A stretch of DNA of 64,000 bases from Methanocella paludicola SANAE. Its GTDB lineage: Archaea > Halobacteriota > Methanocellia > Methanocellales > Methanocellaceae. How positions within the stretch are numbered: the stretch's first letter is position 1; every line of letters starts with the position of its first letter. Below the pieces are notes generated by a model. The model had not been told where the DNA came from and ran no database searches. It was given only the letters and a program-made list of their open reading frames with translations. The position numbers and the translations under genes were made by a program. Positions 41,252 to 49,384 of the stretch are shown in pieces. The stretch is taken from contig NC_013665.1 in the NCBI RefSeq assembly GCF_000011005.1, positions 1,527,501-1,591,500 on the forward strand, given 5' to 3'.

Positions 41252-42166
41252 TTATCGCCTCATCCTCGGGTCCATGATGTCCCGCAGCCCGTCGCCGAGC
41301 AGGTTAAAGCCGAGGCAGAAGAGCAGTATGGCCAGGCCCGGGAACGTCGATATCCAGGGTGCGTTCAGGAGCATTGCCTGCCCGTCGTTGATCATCCTGC
41401 CCCATTCGGCCTCGCCGGGGCCGGCGCCCATGCCGATGAAGCTCAGCGCGGCCGATGTGATGATAATGCTGCCCACGTCCATTGTCGCCTGGACGATCGT
41501 GGGGGCCAGCGAGTTCGGGATAAGGTGCTTGCTGATGATCCTCCAGTCGCTCGAGCCGACCGCCCTCGCGGCCTCAATGTAATTACGCTCCTTGATCGAC
41601 AGGACCTGGCCTCTGATGAGTCGGGCGTAGGTGGGCCATGACACGATGGCGATGGATATCATCACGTTCTGCAGGCCGCTTCCCAGGGCCGCCACGATGA
41701 CCATGCTGAGCACCAGGGACGGGAACGCCAGGAAGATGTCGGTGACCCTCATGAGGGCCTCGTCTATGATGCCGCCGAAGTATCCGGCGAACGCACCGAC
41801 GATGGTGCCGAATATGACAATGCTCAGCACGACCGCAAAGGCGGTGACCAGCGAAACCCGGCTGCCCCAGATGATCATGCTAAAGATGTCGCCGCCATAG
41901 ATCTCCGTGCCCAGTATATGTGTCGAGCTCGGCGCCTGGCTCTGTAGTGAGAGGTCTCTCCAGTTGTTCGAGTACGGTGCGAGATATGGCGCGAAGATCG
42001 CCACGAGCATGAAGAAAATGACGATGAACAGGCCGATCATCGCCAGCGGGCTCTTTGTGAACAGGCTGATGGAGTGTTTCCAGTCCTTGATCTTCGAGTC
42101 GTTTTTCTCCTTCCAGTCATCGATGAAGGACTTCTTTTTTTGTATGGTTATTGCGTCGTTCGCCAT
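41252..42166 (-). CDS. ABC transporter permease, DppC type
   Basis: Membrane subunit of 304 residues with an N-terminal cytoplasmic part (to about 35), then about six membrane helices. The EAA-loop is YIEAARAVGSSDWRIISKHLIPNSLAPTIVQ. The LSLQSQAPSSTHILGTEIYGGDIF segment is typical of DppC. It is encoded five bases downstream of the DppB-type gene. Confidence 0.92.
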   Translation of the reverse strand: MANDAITIQKKKSFIDDWKEKNDSKIKDWKHSISLFTKSPLAMIGLFIVIFFMLVAIFAPYLAPYSNNWRDLSLQSQAPSSTHILGTEIYGGDIFSMIIWGSRVSLVTAFAVVLSIVIFGTIVGAFAGYFGGIIDEALMRVTDIFLAFPSLVLSMVIVAALGSGLQNVMISIAIVSWPTYARLIRGQVLSIKERNYIEAARAVGSSDWRIISKHLIPNSLAPTIVQATMDVGSIIITSAALSFIGMGAGPGEAEWGRMINDGQAMLLNAPWISTFPGLAILLFCLGFNLLGDGLRDIMDPRMRR

Positions 42167-42170
42167 CGTA

Positions 42171-43193
42171 TCACCCGTACTTGACCCGCGGGTCGAGGTA
42201 GACGTATAGTATGTCGACGATCAGGTTGGCGAACACGTATATGATCGCTATGAGCATGGCGAAACCCATGATCGACGCGAAGTCCGTCGCGCCGATCGCC
42301 TTGACGGAGAATCGCCCGATGCCCGGCCACGAGAATATCGTCTCGGTCATAACCGCGCCGCTAAGTAATCCTCCGAACGCGATGCCGGCCACGGTCGTGG
42401 TCGGGGTCAGTGCGTTCCGGAGCGCGTGCTTCAGGATGACGATCCGCTCGGACAGGCCTTTTGCCCGGGCCGTCCGTATGTAGTCCTGCGTCATGGTCTC
42501 CAGCATGCTGGAGCGCATCATACGTGTGATGATCGCCATGGAGATCAGGGCGAGGCAGAAGGACGGCAGTATCGCATGCCTGACCGCTATGAAGAACGTG
42601 TCCCACTGCCCCGCGATCAGGGCATCGAAAGTATACATGCCCGTGACGTCCGGGGGAGGCGTGATCGAATAGGGCAGCCTGCCGTCGAGGGGGAACCACC
42701 CGAACTTATAGGATAGCCAGTACTTTACAATGAGCCCGAGCCAGAATACGGGCATGGACACGCCGACCAGCGCGCCGAGCCTCACGATGTGGTCGACCCA
42801 TTTATCCTTGTAAATGGCGGACAGTATGCCCGCAGGTATGCCGATGAGCAGGCACAGGATCATCCCGATGATGGCCAGCTCGAGAGTGGCCGGGAAGTAG
42901 TCCATTAACGCCTGGACCACTGGCCGGCCGCCTTCATTTCGGCCGGTTCTACCCAGGTCTAGCTTGGAAAGATCGACGAGATAATAATAATACTGGATGA
43001 CCAGCGGATCGTCCAGGTGGTGAGCCGCACGGATCTTCTCGACGAGTTCCGGCTGGCCCGCGGTCTTTTCGGATAACCAGGCAGCAGCCGGGTCACCGAT
43101 CATGTGTGAAAGGAAGAATGTGATGAAACTGATCCCGATAAGCACGGGTATCAGCAATAATAATCGCCTGATAACGTAATCCCGAAGCTTCAT
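42171..43193 (-). CDS. ABC transporter permease, DppB type
   Basis: Membrane subunit of 340 residues. MKLRDYVIRRLLLLIPVLIG starts the first helix, IGDPAAAWLSEKTAGQPELV is the characteristic external loop, and the EAA-loop is YIRTARAKGLSERIVILKHALRNALTPTTTV. GGLLSGAVMTETIFSWPGIGR follows. It is separated from the binding protein by 82 bases that hold a hairpin. Confidence 0.93.
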   Translation of the reverse strand: MKLRDYVIRRLLLLIPVLIGISFITFFLSHMIGDPAAAWLSEKTAGQPELVEKIRAAHHLDDPLVIQYYYYLVDLSKLDLGRTGRNEGGRPVVQALMDYFPATLELAIIGMILCLLIGIPAGILSAIYKDKWVDHIVRLGALVGVSMPVFWLGLIVKYWLSYKFGWFPLDGRLPYSITPPPDVTGMYTFDALIAGQWDTFFIAVRHAILPSFCLALISMAIITRMMRSSMLETMTQDYIRTARAKGLSERIVILKHALRNALTPTTTVAGIAFGGLLSGAVMTETIFSWPGIGRFSVKAIGATDFASIMGFAMLIAIIYVFANLIVDILYVYLDPRVKYG

Positions 43194-43216
43194 TGATATC
43201 CCTTTTTGGTTTTTAG

Positions 43217-43258
43217 CATAAAAAATATAAGAGGCCGTTTAAATAACAGACGGCCTCT
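43217..43258 (-). terminator. Intercistronic hairpin between dppA-type and dppB-type genes
   Basis: Minus-strand stem AGAGGCCGT / ACGGCCTCT (43250-43258 with 43230-43238) with an 11-base loop, then TATATTTTTTATG. It sits between the binding-protein stop and the permease. A partial terminator that raises binding-protein output relative to the permeases is the usual reading. Confidence 0.65.
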
Positions 43259-43275
43259 ATATATATTTTCGCGTA

Positions 43276-44952
43276 TTACTTGTACATCGGGTACCAGTTG
43301 AAGCCACTCAGCATGACGTTCCACTGATAGCCCTTGAGATCCTTGCTCAGGGCATAGTAGGATGCTGGCTGCAGGTAGACTATGTACGGGTTGTCGTTCA
43401 ACAGGCCAAGCTGTATCTGCGTGGCGATGTTGTTTCTCTCATCCTGGTTGGCCGCCGTGAAGTACTGGTCGTAGAGGCTGTCGATGGTAGCGTTCTTGTA
43501 GGCTACCTGCCTCGCGAAGTACACGTTAGAGACAGCGAACGGGCCGAGGAAGTTGTCCGCGGTCGGGAAGTCCGCCTGCCATCCGAGGAAGAACATGTCG
43601 AGCTCGCCCTTCTTTTCCTTGTCGAGCAGAGTGGCCCAGGTAAGCTCCTGGATCTCTAAGGTGATGCCCAGGTCATACTTCTCCACAGTGTCCTTCAGCA
43701 TGAGAGAGCCGGTCTGCCTGCCAGTGTTGCCCTGGTTGTAGGCGATCGTGATGGTGACTGGCTTGTCCTTGCTGAATCCGGCTTCCTTCAGGAGCTGCTT
43801 AGCATGCTCGGGGTTGAAGGTCGAGGTCGGGATGTTCGCGTTGTATCCGGCTAAGCCCTTGGGCACGACGCCGTGCGGGAACGAGCCGTAGCCGTAGCCG
43901 ACCTGGTCACGGTAGGTCACATAGTCGAAGGACTCGACGAATGCCTGCCTTACCTTGGGGTTGTCGAATGGAGCCTTGCCCTCGTACATGCCGATGAAGC
44001 TGATGAGCAGGGTGTCATTGCGGATATCGTTAACGACAGCCGTGGAGTTCTTGAATACCGGCAGGTTCCTGATGTTCTCCTGCGAGAAGTCGCATTCGCC
44101 CTTCTCGAAGGCCAGCAGCCTGTTGTTCACATCGGGCACGGTCCTGACGACGACCTTAGCGGCCTTTGCGGGAGTGTTCCAGTAGTTGTTGTTCCTCTCG
44201 AAGACCATGTTGTCCTCGTGGGTCCAGGAAATGAACTTGAACGGTCCGGTGCCGCACATGTGCTCCTTCAGGTAGGTGTCAGTGTAATTGTTGGGAGTGT
44301 ACGGCATGCTCGACGTCTTCTCGAAGGTCGGGCTCACGATCGCAGTCGCCGGGAATGCAAGAACATGCATCCAGTCCGGGTACGACTTGCTCAGGGTGAA
44401 CTGGACGGTGTACTCGTCGATGACCTTCACTGCCTCGTTGGCCAGGTATGCCTGGACATCGGCTTCAGTGTTGTTCGAGGCCATCCACTCGTCGCCGCCC
44501 TTCAGGAACGACGATATGCCGGCTCCGACCCACGGGCCGTCCGGGTAGTTCATCAGGACGCCGCGGTCGAACGTGTACTTGACGGCCGACGCGTTAAATG
44601 CCGTGCCGTCATGGAACGTTACGTTCTTCCTTAAGTGGAAGGTCCAGACGGTGTAGTTGTCGTTCGAAGACCAGTCGGTTGCTAAAAGGCCGATGGGCTT
44701 GCTTACGTCCTCGCCCTGATACCAGACGAGGGTCTCATACACGTTCTGCGTAACGCTGTAGCACGCAGTATCATATTCCAGTCCCGGGTCCAGAGACGGC
44801 GGGTCCGATGTCGTCATTTCGACCAGTGTAAAATCCTTTGTAGTAGTAGTTGGTGTCGGGGTCACCGTAGTCGGTGAGGTGCAGCCGGATAAAATCAAAA
44901 TAGCTGCGATCACGAGAACTACGAGACTTATCGTCCCAGATCTTCTATCCAT
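43276..44952 (-). CDS. Peptide/nickel-binding lipoprotein (SBP family 5)
   Basis: Extracytoplasmic binding protein of 558 residues. A signal peptide ends in the lipobox LILSGC (Cys24), followed by a Thr/Pro-rich linker. The body has WTFHLRKNVTFHDGTAFNAS, the classic family-5 segment, plus CGTGPFKFISWTHEDNMVFE and FSKDKPVTITIAYNQGN. It is the first gene of the ABC operon. GAGGTG precedes the ATG. The ligand (peptide, nickel or other) cannot be set from sequence. Confidence 0.92.
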   Translation of the reverse strand: MDRRSGTISLVVLVIAAILILSGCTSPTTVTPTPTTTTKDFTLVEMTTSDPPSLDPGLEYDTACYSVTQNVYETLVWYQGEDVSKPIGLLATDWSSNDNYTVWTFHLRKNVTFHDGTAFNASAVKYTFDRGVLMNYPDGPWVGAGISSFLKGGDEWMASNNTEADVQAYLANEAVKVIDEYTVQFTLSKSYPDWMHVLAFPATAIVSPTFEKTSSMPYTPNNYTDTYLKEHMCGTGPFKFISWTHEDNMVFERNNNYWNTPAKAAKVVVRTVPDVNNRLLAFEKGECDFSQENIRNLPVFKNSTAVVNDIRNDTLLISFIGMYEGKAPFDNPKVRQAFVESFDYVTYRDQVGYGYGSFPHGVVPKGLAGYNANIPTSTFNPEHAKQLLKEAGFSKDKPVTITIAYNQGNTGRQTGSLMLKDTVEKYDLGITLEIQELTWATLLDKEKKGELDMFFLGWQADFPTADNFLGPFAVSNVYFARQVAYKNATIDSLYDQYFTAANQDERNNIATQIQLGLLNDNPYIVYLQPASYYALSKDLKGYQWNVMLSGFNWYPMYK

Positions 44953-45158
44953 ATTTTCACCTCATTTATATAAGTAAAATTGTTGGCACGCTGTTTTTAG
45001 GTAACCAACAGCTTAACGTAGATATCAAATTCTTCTTATTTATGTGTATCGGGGCCAAAGAGAATATATACTACCTTTTAATAAAAAAACGAAAAACACT
45101 ATAACGCTCATGTTTATACTCGAATGTTTTTTATTGTTCATCGGGTAAAAAGCAAAAG

Positions 45159-45166
45159 TTTTAAAA
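45159..45166 (+). promoter_or_regulatory. TATA box of threonine synthase gene
   Basis: TTTTAAAA, 44-51 bases before the ATG at 45210. The expected start near 45188 gives a leader of about 20 bases that contains GAGGAG (45197-45202), seven bases before the ATG. Confidence 0.5.
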
Positions 45167-45209
45167 GTGAATGTAGTATTCTATACGGCATAATACGAGG
45201 AGTGGCAGG

Positions 45210-46439
45210 ATGTATCACCTTGAATGCATAAAATGCGGCGCGAAATACCCCGCCGACGAAGTCATCTACACGTGTAAGAAATGCGACGGATTACTGGACG
45301 TCGTGTACGATTATTCTAAGATACACTTAACAAGGGAAGACCTGAAAGGGCCGCTGTCGGTCTGGAAGTACAAGGCGCTGCTGCCCGTTAGCGGGGAGCC
45401 CGTTACGCTTAAAGAGGGCGGTACGCCCATCTATCACATGAAAAAGATCGGCGCCGAGATTGGCCTCAAGGAAGCTTACGCAAAGCACGAGGGCATGAAC
45501 CCGTCGGGCTCTTTTAAGGACAGGGGAATGACGGTCGGCGTTTCCAAAGCGCTTGAGCTGGGCATGAAGAGCGTCGCATGTGCTTCAACGGGTAATACGT
45601 CGGCTTCTCTTGCCGTATATGGCGCCAGGGCCGGCATCCCGGTCATCGTGCTCCTGCCGCAGGGTAAGGTAGCGCTGGGCAAAGTGGCTCAGGCCCTTAT
45701 GCACGGGGCGAGAGTGATCAGCGTGAAGGGCAACTTCGACGACGCCCTGCGCCTGGTAAGAGAGCTCTGCATCGAGAACGGGATATACCTCTTGAATTCC
45801 ATCAACCCGTACAGGCTCGAAGGCCAGAAGACCATCGGCTTCGAGATCGTGGACTATTTCGGCTGGGAAGTGCCCGACCGCATCATCCTGCCCGTGGGCA
45901 ATGCCGGCAACATCACGGCCATCTATAAGGGCCTGAACGAGATGAAGAAGCTGGGCATCATCGACCGTATCCCGAAGATGACCGGCATTCAGGCTGAGGG
46001 TAGTGCCCCTATCGCAAAGGCAATTAAATCAGGTGCTGCTAATATCTCTGTCGAAGAGCATCCCGAGACCGTTGCGACAGCGATCCGGATCGGCGATCCG
46101 GTGAATGCCGTGAAGGCGCTGAACGCGATACGTAAATCCGGCGGAACGGCCGAAACAGTGACCGATGAAGAGATACTGAACGCACAGAAGATGCTCGCCG
46201 TAAAAGAGGGCATCGGCGTCGAGCCGGCGTCTGCGGCATCCGTGGCAGGGCTCATTAAGCTGAGGAACATGGGCGTCATCGAGGACGACGAGCGGGTCGT
46301 CTGCGTCGTCACCGGCCACCTGCTCAAGGACCCGGAGACGGTCATCAAGAACTGCGACAAGCCTATCGAGGTCGAGGCCAGCGAAGAAGCTATCGAGAAA
46401 GTCCTGGGCATTAAAAAAATGAAAGTTAAGGCTAAGTAA
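45210..46439 (+). CDS. thrC: Threonine synthase
   Basis: PLP enzyme making threonine from O-phosphohomoserine. The 409 residues open with a zinc ribbon (Cys6, Cys9, Cys22, Cys25), typical of archaeal threonine synthases, then KHEGMNPSGSFKDRGMTVGV with the PLP Lys103, STGNTSASLAVYGARAG, and the phosphate-binding ILPVGNAGNIT. The C-terminal domain contains VEPASAASVAGLIKL and VVCVVTGHLLKDP. It is a single rightward gene with its own promoter. Confidence 0.95.
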   Translation: MYHLECIKCGAKYPADEVIYTCKKCDGLLDVVYDYSKIHLTREDLKGPLSVWKYKALLPVSGEPVTLKEGGTPIYHMKKIGAEIGLKEAYAKHEGMNPSGSFKDRGMTVGVSKALELGMKSVACASTGNTSASLAVYGARAGIPVIVLLPQGKVALGKVAQALMHGARVISVKGNFDDALRLVRELCIENGIYLLNSINPYRLEGQKTIGFEIVDYFGWEVPDRIILPVGNAGNITAIYKGLNEMKKLGIIDRIPKMTGIQAEGSAPIAKAIKSGAANISVEEHPETVATAIRIGDPVNAVKALNAIRKSGGTAETVTDEEILNAQKMLAVKEGIGVEPASAASVAGLIKLRNMGVIEDDERVVCVVTGHLLKDPETVIKNCDKPIEVEASEEAIEKVLGIKKMKVKAK

Positions 46440-46470
46440 TCCGGGCAACGTTAGCCATAATCTTTTTTAA

Positions 46471-46495
46471 AAGGGCGATATGTTTTATCGCCCTT
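46471..46495. terminator. Convergent hairpin terminator after thrC
   Basis: Ten-base stem AAGGGCGATA / TATCGCCCTT (46471-46480 with 46486-46495) with a TGTTT loop. It lies between thrC and the minus-strand Gly/Trp-rich gene and its arm touches the latter's stop, so it can terminate both ways. Confidence 0.65.
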
Positions 46496-47211
46496 CAATA
46501 ATATTGCGTGCCATACGGGTTGGAATAATACGGCATGTCATATGGCTGCTGGTAAACAGGCTCCACTACGGTGGGCACATCCCACCATGTCCAGTATGGG
46601 TCCCACCAGTTATACCAGGCCCAGTACGGGTACCATACGCCATATCCGTAGGCAGGCGCCCAGTTCCACCAGCTCCAGCCCCAGCCGTAGCCGCGCCAGC
46701 CCCAGTTATGCCAGTAGCCATTATTCCAGTTCCAGTTATGCATACCCCAGTGACCCGGGGTCCCGCCCCAGTGAGCCCAGTTGCGGTCGCCCCAGTTCAC
46801 TCCCGGCCATCCGTGGCCAGGCTTCATGATCCCATGGCCGGGGCTTCCAGGTCGCACACCAGGTCCTCCCGGCTTAATACCACCGGGGCCGCCTGGCTTA
46901 ATACCACCACCGCCAGGCAGGCCGGCACCAGGCTTGTGGCCTCCGCCAATGATCCCGGGGCTGCCGGGCTTCACGGCTCCCGGTCCACCGGGCTTAATAC
47001 CTCCGCCGCCTGGTTTCATGCCTCCAATGCCTCCGGGCGCCTTGATGCCCCCGCCGCCGTGTTTAATACCTCCGCCACCTCCAGCCCTGGCGCCTCCGCC
47101 ACCCCTGCCTCCGCCTCCGCGGGCCTCCGAAAGAGGCACGAACGCGAGGACAAGGGAGATCACCAGCACCAGGATTATAGCCATAACTAGCCATTTATTT
47201 CTGCTCTGCAA
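46495..47211 (-). CDS. Secreted Gly-rich then Trp/Tyr-rich low-complexity protein
   Basis: Function unknown. A signal or anchor segment (LVMAIILVLVISLVLAF) follows a short basic N-terminus. Next comes a Gly/Pro-rich region with KPGGGGIKPGGPG repeats (about 35-125), then a Trp/Asn/Gly/His-rich region (WGDRNWAHWGG, NWNWNNGYWHNWGW) and a Tyr/Pro-rich end (YWAWYNWWDPYW). I start at the TTG at 47211, which has GGGGA nearby; ATG 47184 is an alternative. The longer frame to 47301 starts inside a terminator hairpin and is unlikely. Probably a surface or wall-associated protein. Confidence 0.6.
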   Translation of the reverse strand: MQSRNKWLVMAIILVLVISLVLAFVPLSEARGGGGRGGGGARAGGGGGIKHGGGGIKAPGGIGGMKPGGGGIKPGGPGAVKPGSPGIIGGGHKPGAGLPGGGGIKPGGPGGIKPGGPGVRPGSPGHGIMKPGHGWPGVNWGDRNWAHWGGTPGHWGMHNWNWNNGYWHNWGWRGYGWGWSWWNWAPAYGYGVWYPYWAWYNWWDPYWTWWDVPTVVEPVYQQPYDMPYYSNPYGTQYY

Positions 47212-47262
47212 TCCGTATCCCCGGATTAACCCTCTACCGTTGAAAATAAATAGAGTAACGCT

Positions 47263-47296
47263 TAAAAAAGTAGAAAAAGCGAACATTGTTCGCTTT
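47263..47296 (-). terminator. Perfect palindrome plus T-run terminator
   Basis: AAAGCGAACA (47276-47285) pairs exactly with TGTTCGCTTT (47287-47296) around one base, and the minus strand continues TTCTACTTTTTTAAG. It terminates the 265-residue gene located just upstream. Confidence 0.7.
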
Positions 47297-47320
47297 ATCA
47301 TGGCTGTCTGCCGCTACCGC

Positions 47321-48118
47321 TTATTCCGTGTATGCGATGACCTGGTCCGCGGTCTCGAACCCGTGGCTCTCGTCCCACTTGAATAATAGTTCTACGTGCG
47401 GCTGGTACCTGGGATCAGAGTAGTCGAGGCCTGTCATATCCTTTGCTACGTCTCGGGCCTTTCGGCATGTCTCATGGTCACACGATACAAAATCGGCGAT
47501 GAGGTCGTCCAGAGGGTTTGACGCCACGATATGCCTTACGAGGAAATCGCCCTGCTGAGCACGCTGCAGATAAGTGATGCTCCGGATGATGTCGTGGTCG
47601 CGCATCAGCTTAACGGCCTCCGGCATATCCTTCAACCGGTCGACCAGCTTTACGACCTCGTCCGCCTTGCCGGGCTTCAAAGGAGCCGCGAAGCACCAGG
47701 GCATCAGCAGCATGTTCTTCTCTTCCCCGAACGGCCGCTCTTCCTTCCAGTCCGCTAATAGCCTCACGTTCGGGAGGTTCTCTTCCCGGGAGAGGTCCAC
47801 GCCAGAAAAATCCTTGAACTGGCCGGCAAGGTACTTAGAGAACTCGTCATCGGTGGCGAACATCTCCTGGAGCGTTTTACCCAGGTCATCCGTCGACTGT
47901 ATGAACAAAACCAAAAAATCGCCCTTCTCAGGCATCGCCTGCAGGAAAGCGAGCATCCTCTTGATACCCACGCCCTTCAGCTGGTCCTCGGTGTCCTCGC
48001 GGAACTTTTCGCTGACATCGTCCCAGAAGTCCCGAACGTTGCCGATCTTATGCGGCAGGACTGGCAAAATGAAACATGAATCCGTCGTCTTATCTGTCTG
48101 CAAGTATCTTTCCCCCAC
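47321..48118 (-). CDS. Uncharacterised protein with internal duplication
   Basis: A 265-residue soluble protein, not recognised with confidence. Two halves look homologous. FILPVLPHKIGNVRDFWDDV..., with FLQAMPEKGDFLVLFIQSTD and LPNVRLLADWKEE, matches LLMPWCFAAPLKPGKADEVV..., with YLQRAQQGDFLVRHIVASNP and QPHVELLFKWDES. The pattern (gain from long helix, GDFLV strand, C-terminal helix) resembles ferredoxin-like dimeric alpha-beta barrel families such as DUF6176. The start is GTG at 48118; a TTG at 48103 follows a better ribosome-binding site (GGGGG). No membrane segment or signal peptide is present. Confidence 0.7.
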   Translation of the reverse strand: MGERYLQTDKTTDSCFILPVLPHKIGNVRDFWDDVSEKFREDTEDQLKGVGIKRMLAFLQAMPEKGDFLVLFIQSTDDLGKTLQEMFATDDEFSKYLAGQFKDFSGVDLSREENLPNVRLLADWKEERPFGEEKNMLLMPWCFAAPLKPGKADEVVKLVDRLKDMPEAVKLMRDHDIIRSITYLQRAQQGDFLVRHIVASNPLDDLIADFVSCDHETCRKARDVAKDMTGLDYSDPRYQPHVELLFKWDESHGFETADQVIAYTE

Positions 48119-48179
48119 TTACTATACCTACAACGGCGGGTGTCTTTTTAAAATTATGGAAAATATCCGCTATAAAAAG

Positions 48180-49289
48180 CTAAAACCGCCGGACACTAAA
48201 GTATAATGCCGCAGCGGCCCCGAACATGGCCAGAAAGGTGGAACAAACGTCCGCTTGTTCGGGCTCCCCGACGACCGCGCCGTCATAGAACCTGTAAACG
48301 TTGACCGGCTTCGGCGTCTTTGCCTTATCCTCCATGCCGCTCACCATGATGAGCCAGCCGGTCGAATTGGCCGCCACAAGGCGGTTCCAGCTCCGGTCGT
48401 TCTCGCTCAGGTTATTATCCATGAAGTGCGCCTGTATGCTGCCATTCAGGGCGTAGACAAAGATGCCGTTCGCGCTAGCGGTCATGTTGCCGTCGGGCAT
48501 GAACGCGAGCGACGCAGGGCTGCCGTTATAGGTGCCGTTAAAGTCGAGCCGGATGTCACGCTTTGTCTTCAAAGCGGAGTCGTACGAATGGATAACGCTG
48601 CGGCCCGCCTCGACGATATAAAAACTGCCGTTCCCGTCGCTGACGATATCGGCCATATCGCTGACCTGCACATCCAGCTTCTTATAGATCTTACCTTCGG
48701 GATAAATAAAAATGACCTCGTGCCGGTCCCGGGTGCTCCCGCTCGTGATGACCACATAGTCGTCGCTGGAGATCGCCAGCCCACGCGGATAGTAGAACTG
48801 TGTTTCGTTGCCCGTGTTGTCGATCCAGCCCATGAACGCCGATACGGGGAACTGGTACTGGTATTTGCCGTCCTTCGAATATACGACCACGTCCCATCCG
48901 CAGAGGATGAATAAATTGCCATCCCCGTCGATGTCAAATGCGCTGGCCAGGTTATCGTAATAGTAGCCGTTCGATGCCCGGTCCCATCCCACATCTACCA
49001 TGCTCTTCTTCAGGACGTCGAAGGAGCGCACCAGGGTCAGGTTTTTATCGTAAATCGTGATGACGCTCTTGAATTTAGGGCCGCTCGTATGGACATGCTG
49101 GAGTATATACACGTTATCGCCCGCGTCGACCCTGACGCTGACCGGGGTATCGATCTGGCCTGCTCCCGTGCCGTACTGCCCTGCGCTCGCCGCGGGCTTG
49201 ATGACCGTTATACCGTTATCAGCGACCGCAATACCAGCCATTGCTAGTGACAGAAGCGCAACAAAGAGCAGTACATGATACCTCATCAT
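48180..49289 (-). CDS. Secreted beta-propeller (NHL-like) protein with C-terminal anchor
   Basis: A 369-residue envelope protein. Signal peptide MMRYHVLLFVALLSLAMAGIA, then repeated beta-propeller blades each with a VRVDAGDNVYILQHV-, FDIDGDGNLFIL-, GLAISSDDYVVIT- or ADIVSDGNGSFYIVEAG-type strand, like NHL/6-bladed propellers. The end CSTFLAMFGAAAALYFSVRRF is a membrane helix plus RR, resembling an archaeal C-terminal sorting or anchor signal, though the PGF motif is missing. ATGs at 49289 and 49286 are adjacent. The longer open frame upstream is a run-through of antisense to fdhB and is rejected. Ligand unknown. Confidence 0.8.
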   Translation of the reverse strand: MMRYHVLLFVALLSLAMAGIAVADNGITVIKPAASAGQYGTGAGQIDTPVSVRVDAGDNVYILQHVHTSGPKFKSVITIYDKNLTLVRSFDVLKKSMVDVGWDRASNGYYYDNLASAFDIDGDGNLFILCGWDVVVYSKDGKYQYQFPVSAFMGWIDNTGNETQFYYPRGLAISSDDYVVITSGSTRDRHEVIFIYPEGKIYKKLDVQVSDMADIVSDGNGSFYIVEAGRSVIHSYDSALKTKRDIRLDFNGTYNGSPASLAFMPDGNMTASANGIFVYALNGSIQAHFMDNNLSENDRSWNRLVAANSTGWLIMVSGMEDKAKTPKPVNVYRFYDGAVVGEPEQADVCSTFLAMFGAAAALYFSVRRF

Positions 49290-49358
49290 ACGACAACCAG
49301 GCCTCAGGCTAACTAATAACAAGGGCAGAATCATATGTAAAACTTTGGATAAAAACCG

Positions 49359-49377
49359 AAAAGAAAAAAGAAAAAAA
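49359..49377 (-). terminator. Oligo-T terminator after the fwd-hdr-fdh operon
   Basis: On the minus strand, runs TTTTTTT, TTTTTT and TTTT separated by single C follow the fdhB stop within ten bases. This is a typical strong archaeal T-rich terminator and marks the operon end. Confidence 0.65.
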
Positions 49378-49384
49378 GGGGATC

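Noticed and set aside
46781-47386. Pro/Gly-rich plus-strand open frame
   Set aside because: It is the complement of the Gly-rich region of the minus-strand secreted protein, which has a signal peptide and fits the local signals better.
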